DNA of 33,152 nucleotides from NCBI GenBank assembly GCA_030019435.1, contig JASEEV010000019.1:1-33152 (forward strand). Reading direction: 5' to 3'. A model generated the notes under the pieces. The model did not search any database. It worked only from the letters and a program-made list of their open reading frames with translations, and had not been told where the DNA came from. Below, piece by piece: positions 18,170-24,190 of the stretch. Numbering within the stretch: the first letter of the stretch is position 1; every line of letters begins with the position of its first letter. A program made the translations under genes and the position numbers. Source of the stretch: Methanocellales archaeon (GTDB lineage Archaea > Halobacteriota > UBA148).

Positions 18170-18459
18170 CCGATCCCATGATAGTGGCTCTAGAGACCAT
18201 TAGCGTCATGGGTTACATCGTTGCGATAGGTTTTGCCACCAAATTACATAGGAAAACCATAGATGCGTCCCAAGTTTGGTTCCTCATTCTTGGAGCATTG
18301 ATCACTGGAGCAATTTTCTCCTTTTTAACTGCACTGGAATGGACCGGATTTAGGGTATCCTTGATGGAATGCTTGGAGGGAGCCTTCATGCCGATGACGT
18401 CGGTGCTTTGGCTTGCAGCAGCCTATAGCATCAAAAAAGGCGTGCTGAAACCGATTTGA
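18166..18459 (+). CDS. Small three-helix membrane protein, second of a pair
   Basis: A 97-residue protein with three hydrophobic spans (about 6-24, 37-57 and 70-90) and a basic C-terminus (IKKGVLKPI). Its ATG overlaps the stop of the preceding gene. It carries SLMECLEGAFMP, which matches in position a Glu-Cys motif of its neighbour. No known domain is recognised. Confidence 0.6.
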   Translation: MTDPMIVALETISVMGYIVAIGFATKLHRKTIDASQVWFLILGALITGAIFSFLTALEWTGFRVSLMECLEGAFMPMTSVLWLAAAYSIKKGVLKPI

Positions 18460-18550
18460 TCTTAAGCCAGAGGAAATTGAACCCGCTTCAGTTAACCGTT
18501 GGTTTTAACAAGGTTGAAGTGCTCATGCTGAGTGGGACAGGAGGTGAAAA

Positions 18551-18787
18551 ATGGTGTTAGAGCTTCTCGTGGGCGTTGCTGGATTGATCTACGGGTACGT
18601 TAAACCAGGGAAGGAGGACAAGATGGCTCTATTGAAAAAGGGATCGATGATAGGATTGGCTCTCGGTGTCATCTTCTCGATAACTACCATCGTAGGTGTG
18701 CTCATCTCGGTGATCTATCTAACGATCATCTTCATAGTCGGGACCTTCATCGGAGATTGGCTGGAGATCAAACTCAAAAAAGCATGA
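18551..18787 (+). CDS. Small membrane protein, function unknown
   Basis: A 78-residue protein with an N-terminal hydrophobic segment (LLVGVAGLIYGYV), a short charged loop (KPGKEDKMALLKKG) and one or two spans over residues 34-70, ending EIKLKKA. GGAGGTG precedes the ATG at ideal spacing. It lies 91 nt after the membrane-protein pair in the same direction. I do not recognise it. Confidence 0.6.
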   Translation: MVLELLVGVAGLIYGYVKPGKEDKMALLKKGSMIGLALGVIFSITTIVGVLISVIYLTIIFIVGTFIGDWLEIKLKKA

Positions 18788-19101
18788 AATAGGTGGTGGG
18801 GTCTATGGAAGAGCCAAAAAAGCTGTGCAGATAGGAAAATAAAAAAGTGCAAATAGAATTCCAAAGCCCGGCCCACTTTAGCTTGTCCCTCTACTTTGGA
18901 TCCACAAATTTTGAGGGCGAGTTAGAGCATGGACAATGAGGTGGACGAACAAGAATGTTATTTAGTAACAGAAACTACGTCTCAATCGTCATTTGTTACT
19001 GGAATAACAGTTTCAAGCCGGTACTTCTGTTATATTTCAAATAATTCACTATGAACGAGCTCTCTGAACGTGTCATCTTCCACTGGAGTTTGAGGTGAAT
19101 C
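18788..19101. other. Non-coding stretch before the MNT/HEPN pair
   Basis: I see no convincing gene in these roughly 310 nt. AGGTGGTGGGG followed by ATG at about 18807 opens a 9-codon reading frame (MEEPKKLCR), possibly the relic of a truncated gene. AGTAACA near 18966 and TGTTACT near 18997 are complementary and could form a loose hairpin. At 19073-19093 lies TCATCTTCCACTGGAGTTTGA, which matches the boundary of the 152-bp repeats downstream at 20 of 21 positions. Confidence 0.4.
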
Positions 19102-19150
19102 TTTAAATATTTTGAAAACTACTATTCAAATGTGAAAACTACTATTCAAA
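19102..19150 (+). promoter_or_regulatory. TATA box with a duplicated dyad operator
   Basis: TTTAAATA (19103-19110) is followed by two copies of TGAAAACTACTATTCAAA (19113-19130 and 19133-19150), 20 nt apart. Each copy is bounded by TTTGAA/TTCAAA-type half-sites. The GTG start at 19132 lies about 25 nt after the TATA box, so the message is probably leaderless and the second repeat encodes residues 1-6. The HTH of the encoded protein is the obvious candidate to bind here. Confidence 0.6.
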
Positions 19151-19704
19151 AGCTGACCAAGTATCCAGCCGTGCTAAGGTTGTTCCTTGGATACCCTAAC
19201 AGGAATTTCACGCCCCCGGAGATTTCCAGGATAACGAAGCTAGCTTACGCTACCACTTGGAGGTTTATTCACGACTTAGAAAGGGCGGGCGTGATCACCA
19301 TAGAAAAAATAGGCGGGTACAATGTATGTAGATTAAACCAGAAATCGCCGATCATAGATGAATTGAGGGACTTTGTGGAGTTAGAACTATCGCCTCATAG
19401 GTTGGCTGTATCCAAGTTCGTCGACCGAGTTAAAAAGCTAAAGCATGTGAAAAAAGTCATTCTATTTGGAAGCGTGGCAAAAGGCAAGGAAACGCTTACG
19501 AGTGATATTGATGTAGCTTTACTCGTAGACGATGGGGATCTACTGGAAAAGAAGATCGTAGAGATAGCTGATGAGGTAGTAGAGGAAACAAAAATGAAAA
19601 TCATACCCATAGTATTGACCCAGAGAGAATTGAAAGAAAACGAGCAATTCGCCTCAGAATTAGCGGAAGGAGTGGTATTGTATGAAAGAGCTAAAAGAGG
19701 CTGA
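19132..19704 (+). CDS. wHTH-MNT nucleotidyltransferase, probable antitoxin
   Basis: A 190-residue two-domain protein. Residues 1-75 form a winged helix (TPPEISRITKLAYATTWRFIHDLERAGVI). Residues 95-185 form a minimal nucleotidyltransferase with the hallmark GSVAKGKETLTSDIDVALLVD (GS...DxD). MNT proteins of this kind pair with HEPN proteins as toxin-antitoxin systems, where MNT modifies or masks the HEPN partner. The partner gene follows with a 23-nt overlap. The start is GTG, apparently leaderless, immediately at the duplicated dyad, so autoregulation through the wHTH domain is likely. Whether it acts as antitoxin here is inferred from the pairing. Confidence 0.82.
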   Translation: MKTTIQKLTKYPAVLRLFLGYPNRNFTPPEISRITKLAYATTWRFIHDLERAGVITIEKIGGYNVCRLNQKSPIIDELRDFVELELSPHRLAVSKFVDRVKKLKHVKKVILFGSVAKGKETLTSDIDVALLVDDGDLLEKKIVEIADEVVEETKMKIIPIVLTQRELKENEQFASELAEGVVLYERAKRG

Positions 19705-20068
19705 ATTTTGGTTGGAGAGTGCTGAAGATCTGATGGACGCTATGAGCCCAGACAAAGAGAAGTATACAGTCGCAGTCGCTCAAGCCACTCACTCGATAAT
19801 TAGAGCAAATGATGCCCTGACGCTCAAGTTCTTAAAAAAGCGGGCTATGAGACATGATGATGCTGTAAGGCTATTTCGTGATCTCATCGGTCTCAATAAA
19901 ATTCCATCTAAATTTGCCGACTTGGGAAGTACGATCATAATCCCTGCGGTGCAGACAAAATCAAAGGCAGACTATAAAGGGATAGAGGTCAGCAAGGCAG
20001 GAGCTGAGAGATGGCTCAGAAAGGCCCAGAAGTTCATAGAATGCGCCAAAGAATGTTTGAGGGCGTAA
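19682..20068 (+). CDS. HEPN-like helical protein, probable partner of the MNT protein
   Basis: A 128-residue all-helical protein whose pattern (AEFWLESAEDLMDA, then ATHSIIRANDAL, then RAMRHDDAVRLFRDL, ending with WLRKAQKFIECAKECL) fits HEPN-domain proteins. The canonical RNase motif RX4-6H is not clearly present: the nearest is RAMRH (R54 to H58, spacing three), so RNase activity is uncertain. It overlaps the upstream MNT gene by 23 nt. Its end comes 7 nt before the converging methyltransferase remnant. Confidence 0.7.
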   Translation: MKELKEAEFWLESAEDLMDAMSPDKEKYTVAVAQATHSIIRANDALTLKFLKKRAMRHDDAVRLFRDLIGLNKIPSKFADLGSTIIIPAVQTKSKADYKGIEVSKAGAERWLRKAQKFIECAKECLRA

Positions 20069-20073
20069 TTCCT

Positions 20074-20225
20074 TTTCACCACCACCTCACGCTTTCCTTG
20101 AATTTTGTGATTCTCTCATCCTTTTCTGGTTTTCTGAAGACATACAGATGCTCGTGCGCGATCAAAAGAAAATCGTATTTACCTCTCCATCTTTCCCTCT
20201 TGGATTTCATCTTCCATTGGAGTTT
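20074..20225. repeat. 152-bp direct repeat, copy 1
   Basis: It matches 20900-21051 over 152 nt with one mismatch (CTTGG against CGTGG). The two copies lie 826 nt apart in the same orientation and bracket the first DUF5678-like/retropepsin-like pair. On the minus strand the repeat encodes the C-terminus of a DNA methyltransferase. Confidence 0.95.
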
Positions 20226-20246
20226 GATGATGTCTTCTCGCTGTTT
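20076..20246 (-). pseudogene. C-terminal remnant of a DNA methyltransferase (copy 1)
   Basis: The minus strand reads 56 codons to a TGA: ...WRGKYDFLLIAHEHLYVFRKP..., ending KFKESVRWW. The HEHLYVFRKP segment is typical of the last strand region of amino-methyltransferases (N4-cytosine/N6-adenine). There is no start codon, no SAM-binding motif and no catalytic (D/N/S)PP(Y/W); an upstream TAA at 20247-20249 closes the frame. What remains is a tail of a once larger gene. Confidence 0.65.
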
Positions 20247-20254
20247 TTACTCCA

Positions 20255-20638
20255 TCATGGATCTTTTATTTCCAGAGAACCCTTCTTGAGGTCTATCTCA
20301 ACACAAAATCCTCTTAAGAGATTCAGCCCAAGCAATGCACTCACAGCGGCTTGAGGGGGCAGATCATGGCAACCGACCTTCACATTTTCTTTTTTCTGTC
20401 CCAAAAATTCAATGGCATCGATCGTAATTAAAGGTATGATCTCGGTACCACTGGCAGTTGTTATGGGAATCCTCTGTTTTGCGGATGCAGGATCATATCC
20501 CAACTTTTCAGCAACTTTCCAAGGGATGATCGTGTAGGTGGAGCCAGAATCGAGAGCTGCATTTATAAAGCAGAATCCGGTTTTGCCCATCAATTTTACA
20601 TCTAACGTCAGTATCGAGGCGTTTGGATCTATCTTCAT
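20255..20638 (-). CDS. Retropepsin-like aspartic protease (clan AA)
   Basis: A 127-residue protein, the size of one retropepsin subunit. ALDSGSTYTIIPWKVAEKLG (near residue 30) carries the DSG-type catalytic Asp with the hydrophobic psi-loop, and SALLGLNLLRGFCVEID near the end is the second family signature. Retropepsin folds need two Asp residues, so it should act as a homodimer. Its substrate is unknown. The start overlaps the stop of the upstream DUF5678-like gene by 4 nt. The pair sits exactly between the two 152-bp repeats. A second such protein is encoded at 22993-23349. Confidence 0.82.
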   Translation of the reverse strand: MKIDPNASILTLDVKLMGKTGFCFINAALDSGSTYTIIPWKVAEKLGYDPASAKQRIPITTASGTEIIPLITIDAIEFLGQKKENVKVGCHDLPPQAAVSALLGLNLLRGFCVEIDLKKGSLEIKDP

Positions 20639-20859
20639 TTAAATGCCGCCGCGTATCCTTCTTTCAATGGGGGTCCTGCGAAAACTATGTAGATCGGCTT
20701 TTCTTTGCTTATGGGTGCTTTGTCCCATATCTGATCTCTGTCCTTGCTTCTAGCAACTAGCTCCCCTTCCAAGGGCTCTCCGTTTATCTCTTTGGTTACC
20801 TCGATGGCGAGCCACTCGCCCTTGTACTTCTCTTTTAGTCTCTGAACGCTCTCAGGCAT
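20635..20859 (-). CDS. DUF5678-like small protein, partner of the retropepsin-like protein
   Basis: A 74-residue protein: LKEKYKGEWLAIEVTKE... near the start and LVARSKDRDQIWDKA in the middle, ending PIYIVFAGPPLKEGYAAAFK. The KYKGEW(I/L)AI - GELVA - WDKA pattern fits the small archaeal DUF5678-type proteins commonly encoded next to clan AA proteases. The role is unknown. It is translationally coupled to the downstream protease gene. A frameshifted homolog precedes the second protease at 23350-23542, so the pairing is repeated within this window. Confidence 0.7.
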   Translation of the reverse strand: MPESVQRLKEKYKGEWLAIEVTKEINGEPLEGELVARSKDRDQIWDKAPISKEKPIYIVFAGPPLKEGYAAAFK

Positions 20860-20899
20860 TTCGTCACCATGGGAAAATTACACCTCTAAGGACTTAAAC

Positions 20900-21051
20900 T
20901 TTCACCACCACCTCACGCTTTCCTTGAATTTTGTGATTCTCTCATCCTTTTCTGGTTTTCTGAAGACATACAGATGCTCGTGCGCGATCAAAAGAAAATC
21001 GTATTTACCTCTCCATCTTTCCCTCGTGGATTTCATCTTCCATTGGAGTTT
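20900..21051. repeat. 152-bp direct repeat, copy 2
   Basis: It is identical to 20074-20225 except for one base. Both copies diverge abruptly after AAACTCC on the outer side, at the same base, which marks a junction rather than gradual decay. Confidence 0.95.
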
Positions 21052-21069
21052 TATTTTTGAGTTGTAGCC
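20902..21069 (-). pseudogene. C-terminal remnant of a DNA methyltransferase (copy 2)
   Basis: It has the same reading frame as copy 1, 55 codons to a TGA, with one substitution (Lys to Thr). It begins in frame directly after the stop of the upstream gene at 21070-21282. Like copy 1 it has no start and no catalytic motifs. The near identity of the two tails indicates a recent duplication or gene conversion. Confidence 0.65.
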
Positions 21070-21282
21070 TTACTTCAAATAAAAATGGATAGTCGGTCTC
21101 AGAACTTCTATAATCTTGATCTCGTCCTCAAAAGCCTCTTGCTCGATGAATTCTTCGTTTTCCTTCTTAAATAGTTCAAAGGCTTCTTCGGGAGTTTTTG
21201 TTTCATAATATCCTAAAATTTTATAATCATCCCTTTCTACAAAATTCGTTTTATAATCTCCATACACAATAAATTTCGGCAT
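21070..21282 (-). CDS. Small hypothetical protein
   Basis: A 70-residue acidic protein (MPKFIVYGDYKTNFVERDDYKILGYYETKTPEEAFELFKKENEEF...) with alternating beta and helical segments. I do not recognise it. The track start at 21294 is TTG; the ATG at 21282 lies about 33 nt after TATTTAAA (21313-21320, minus strand), so it is preferred. The MITE lies 18 nt upstream of that TATA box. Confidence 0.5.
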   Translation of the reverse strand: MPKFIVYGDYKTNFVERDDYKILGYYETKTPEEAFELFKKENEEFIEQEAFEDEIKIIEVLRPTIHFYLK

Positions 21283-21338
21283 AAAATCGATCAAATCGAT
21301 CTTAGGGGGAAGTATTTAAAGATTGTTACATGATTTTG

Positions 21339-21429
21339 GGTAGTGTTCAGTTAAGCGAAATAGACAATCACTAAACGCCCACAGTAGAGCTTATTCCTAT
21401 CCTAAGATGCCCCTTAACTGAACAGCGCC
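21339..21429. mobile_element. 91-bp MITE with IS6-like ends and 8-bp target duplication
   Basis: The ends are GGTAGTGTTCAGTTAAG and, inverted, GGCGCTGTTCAGTTAAG (14 of 17 match). They are flanked by the direct repeat TGATTTTG (21331-21338 and 21430-21437). GG..CTGTT ends and 8-bp duplications are features of the IS6 family. No transposase is encoded, so it would be moved by a related IS in trans. The right 55 nt recur at the end of the window. Confidence 0.85.
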
Positions 21430-21512
21430 TGATTTTGTAAGTAAATCATAATCAAAATGTAACAAATCCTCAACCGAAATGTTTAGATCATTCTTACTGT
21501 TCATTTATACAC

Positions 21513-22478
21513 ATGGAATCATACTTCTTCATTGCAGTTTCCACTCGTGAAAATGTTGAAATCTGTAAGCGACATGCTTTAGCAGGATTTACTCAAACAA
21601 TCAACGGAGCATGGGCTTATTCCGAGATAAGTATTGGTGATTACGTAACTTTTCTTTACGGCGCGAGAGCTTACAATCTCTACAAAGTTGTAAATAAGGA
21701 AGCATTAGCTGACGCCGAATCTTTACCGCCTTGGAAACCTCTTCTTTTTAGATCTGGAAGAATATGTTACTTCCCTTTCCGCCTATATTTGGAACCTATC
21801 CGTCAATTTGAAGAGTCCATAGCAAAAGTGGAGTTCGCTTACATCGCTGAAAACCTCCTGTTGCGGGGAGGCTACAGAAAGACACACTTTCAGGCAGATC
21901 AAACAACACTCCAGAACGTCTCGCAAATGGGGAAAATTTTCATAGACAAGGTTGAACCTCTCGAAATGCCAGAGCATGACACATTCATACCAAAGTTTGT
22001 AAGAACAAAGGGTAGTAAACCTCCAGAGCTCTTTCAGCTCAGGGAAATAATTCTTCAGGCTTTGATAAGGCAACATCTCTCTGAAAAGAATAACTTCAAA
22101 ACATTCATCGATCAACTTGGTTTAAGCGAACTCGCTGGAATCGAGTTCGAAATACTCGGAGAAAAGGCGATTGAGGAAGGACATATTGATCTACTTGTTA
22201 AAGAAGCGAGACCAAAAGGTTCAGCGAAGCAAATGCTAATTGAGGTGAAGTTAGGTAGATCGTCCAAAGATGATGTTGACCAACTTCAAAGTTATATGGA
22301 TGAAATTGGCGATGAGTGTGTGGCAGGGGTGTTGATTGCTGAGCGCTTACCTAGAGGTGTTATTTCACTTCCAAGAAGGGACATTCACTTTTGGCGGTAT
22401 GAATTCGAGGGAATCGATATTAAAGAGCCACACACATTTGATGAATTGCTTTCTGTAATTCGAATATCGTCTCTCTAG
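21513..22478 (+). CDS. EVE-like domain fused to a NucS-like endonuclease
   Basis: This 321-residue protein has an N-terminal EVE/PUA-like domain (about 1-145: FFIAVSTRENVEICKRHALAGF, then ISIGDYVTFLYG, YNLYKVV) and a C-terminal PD-(D/E)xK nuclease domain (about 175-315). Nuclease residues seen: E222-GHI-D226, E244-V-K246 in MLIEVKLGRS, and Q257-LQS-Y261, an order matching the NucS/DUF91 fold. EVE domains bind modified bases in several modification-dependent restriction enzymes, so the likely role is cleavage of modified foreign DNA. It is alone on its strand, next to a MITE and methyltransferase remnants. It ends with a 4-nt overlap with the converging gene. The lower-GC, AT-rich flanks suggest acquisition. 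The specificity is inference. Confidence 0.72.
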   Translation: MESYFFIAVSTRENVEICKRHALAGFTQTINGAWAYSEISIGDYVTFLYGARAYNLYKVVNKEALADAESLPPWKPLLFRSGRICYFPFRLYLEPIRQFEESIAKVEFAYIAENLLLRGGYRKTHFQADQTTLQNVSQMGKIFIDKVEPLEMPEHDTFIPKFVRTKGSKPPELFQLREIILQALIRQHLSEKNNFKTFIDQLGLSELAGIEFEILGEKAIEEGHIDLLVKEARPKGSAKQMLIEVKLGRSSKDDVDQLQSYMDEIGDECVAGVLIAERLPRGVISLPRRDIHFWRYEFEGIDIKEPHTFDELLSVIRISSL

Positions 22479-22864
22479 TCTTCATAAGTCATCCTATTTA
22501 TGTAGTCTCTTAGCGCTTTTCTAAGAATCTCTCCAGCGAAATCTGTCTCTTCAAAGAGTGTCGAGAATTCTGGATAATCCTTCAAGAAGTTCTCAAGTTT
22601 TTCCCATTTTTTCCAGAAATTGAAGAACTTTAGCACACCCCAATTTGGATGATGCATTGTTCTGTACCATATCATGAAATCTGCGAAGTACCCATAGTTT
22701 GGATGTTCCATACCTATAACTACTATTGAGCATGTATCAGATTCTATTCCATAACCCCTCATTTTATATCCATCCCCCTCGTCGATGACGATTGTATTGC
22801 TTAGTTTAATCTCTGTTCTTTTCTCTTTAACTGTCTTTGTTTCGTCTTTCCCCTTGTATCTCAT
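22475..22864 (-). CDS. Hypothetical protein with aromatic-rich middle
   Basis: A 129-residue protein with a charged N-terminus (KGKDETKTVKEKRTEIK), a beta-rich section containing SIVVIGMEHPNYGYFADFMIWYRTMHHPNW, and a helical C-terminus. I do not recognise it. The ATG lies about 40 nt after a minus-strand CTTAAATAAG TATA-like box. It converges on the EVE-like nuclease gene with 4 nt of overlap. Confidence 0.5.
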   Translation of the reverse strand: MRYKGKDETKTVKEKRTEIKLSNTIVIDEGDGYKMRGYGIESDTCSIVVIGMEHPNYGYFADFMIWYRTMHHPNWGVLKFFNFWKKWEKLENFLKDYPEFSTLFEETDFAGEILRKALRDYINRMTYED

Positions 22865-22992
22865 TTTTCTCGATCCGATCGGATCCTCTACGAGCTTATT
22901 TAAGCATTTTGATCAATTTGGGGGCTTTTTCGAAAAATCCTCAAGTGAAAGCCAAGCGCAGCAAACCCCTCTGGGTGTGGGGTGGAGATTTA

Positions 22993-23349
22993 TCAACATC
23001 TTTCTACAAAAATGACTTCTCTCTCGGTAAATGTGATATCAAACTTATCTAGGATGTCCAGTCTGCCTAACAAGAATGGCACGGTATCTATCAAAGCCCA
23101 TGCAATATTCTGGCTCACTGGAACAGTTCCCTCTCCAATTCCCTTTATCTCTTGGATTTTTGATGACTCAAGCTGGAATCCCAAGAGTTCTCCGAACGAC
23201 TTTGGAATGAGCGTTACATCGGCTCCTGAATCAACATACATGAAGGCGGGCATCCAAGTTCTCCCTTTGAACCACACCTTGGCAATGGGTCTGTATATCT
23301 TTCCAAAAAGTGAAGAACTCTCCTCTCTGTAGGGGAATTCCATTCTCAT
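22993..23349 (-). CDS. Retropepsin-like aspartic protease, second copy
   Basis: A 118-residue single-domain clan AA protein. AFMYVDSGADVTLIPKSFGE (near 35-54) holds the catalytic Asp in a DSGAD box, and PFLLGRLDILDKFDITF near the C-terminus is the second signature. It is clearly diverged from the copy at 20255-20638, so the two are separate lineages, not a recent duplication. Its ATG directly abuts the stop of the frameshifted DUF5678-like gene. Confidence 0.82.
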   Translation of the reverse strand: MRMEFPYREESSSLFGKIYRPIAKVWFKGRTWMPAFMYVDSGADVTLIPKSFGELLGFQLESSKIQEIKGIGEGTVPVSQNIAWALIDTVPFLLGRLDILDKFDITFTEREVIFVERC

Positions 23350-23542
23350 TCAGAACACCAAGGTTCCCCCTCTTGGGATGGATGTTATTATGGGAGTCTT
23401 CCTAGGGTGCTGTTTCTTTGCCTTATCCCCAGACCTCGACGGCGTTATCTCCGCTGGCAACGACCTTCTGGTCTATGATTGCGATGAACTTGCCCTTGTA
23501 TTTGCTGAAGTCTTTTTTTGCAAACCATTGTATGTCGCGCAT
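23350..23542 (-). pseudogene. DUF5678-like partner gene broken by one base in a G-run
   Basis: From the ATG at 23542 the frame reads MRDIQWFAKKDFSKYKGKFI..., then VVASGDNAVEVWG and stops at TAA (23423-23425). The next frame carries on with KAKKQHPRKTPIITSIPRGG to a TGA (23350-23352) abutting the protease start. Removing one base from the G-run at 23427-23430 restores ...EVWDKAKK..., matching WDKA in the intact homolog at 20635-20859, and gives a 63-residue protein. It could be a true frameshift or a homopolymer error in the assembly. This gene is missing from the ORF track. Confidence 0.75.
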
Positions 23543-23623
23543 TTTCGCTCACACTAAGGGATTGTTTCATGGGCGTATAAATGTTGCCATGCTCGTAAAT
23601 CACACCAAATCTCATCTGAGAAG

Positions 23624-24190
23624 TTAGAGCGGACTCACGACCGTCATCAGAAATCCTGCTAGCAGGGGAATCGTGAGATTGTCATCCAAGGTGATGCTGC
23701 CAAAACGCCATGGGAATGCGTCGGCAACCATCGCACCCACTGCGCCAATGAATGCGATGGGGGGAGAAACGAAGAGAACGCCGACCAAGAAGCAAGTCCC
23801 TAGCATCATGACCATCAATCTCACATCCTTGATCCTGGACGATTTCTGGAGCGGCAATACAGCCCCGATGATTCCGACGACGGAATCCCCAATGCACAAC
23901 ATCAGCAATGCAGCAATGGCAATCCTCTTTTCAAAGAAAAATATGGCCAAAAGAGAGGCGATCGCGAAACAGGCATAGGCTGCTATGCGTCTCTCCTCAT
24001 CTTTACGCAATATATCAGGAACTAAATTGATGCCGTGCCATAGCCTGGCATACTCCATGCCTATGGTGATCAGCGCAGCGATCGTCAGTGCAACAAGCAT
24101 GATCTCTCGATCCAGGAAAAGATATGCTATGGGTATCGATGTTCCCAGAAGATGTACTGCTTTACGCACAAACTCTCTTGAGATGGGCAT
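23624..24190 (-). CDS. Dolichol/phytol kinase-like membrane protein
   Basis: A 188-residue protein with five or six hydrophobic spans. Family marks: REFVRKAVHLLG at the N-terminus, MLCIGDSVVGIIGA in the middle, and MVADAFPWRFG...DDNLTIPLLAG near the end. This is the pattern of the CTP-dependent polyprenol/diacylglycerol kinases (SEC59, VTE5, DGK1). In archaea such enzymes may phosphorylate isoprenoid alcohols for lipid synthesis or recycling. The substrate cannot be told. The ATG overlaps the stop of glyS by one base, so the two are co-transcribed. Confidence 0.75.
   Translation of the reverse strand: MPISREFVRKAVHLLGTSIPIAYLFLDREIMLVALTIAALITIGMEYARLWHGINLVPDILRKDEERRIAAYACFAIASLLAIFFFEKRIAIAALLMLCIGDSVVGIIGAVLPLQKSSRIKDVRLMVMMLGTCFLVGVLFVSPPIAFIGAVGAMVADAFPWRFGSITLDDNLTIPLLAGFLMTVVSPL

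Noticed and set aside
19078-19090. TCCACTGGA as an additional ORB
   Set aside because: It lacks the G-run that follows the dyad in the ORBs at 15501 and 15678; it is better explained as the boundary of the methyltransferase-tail repeat.
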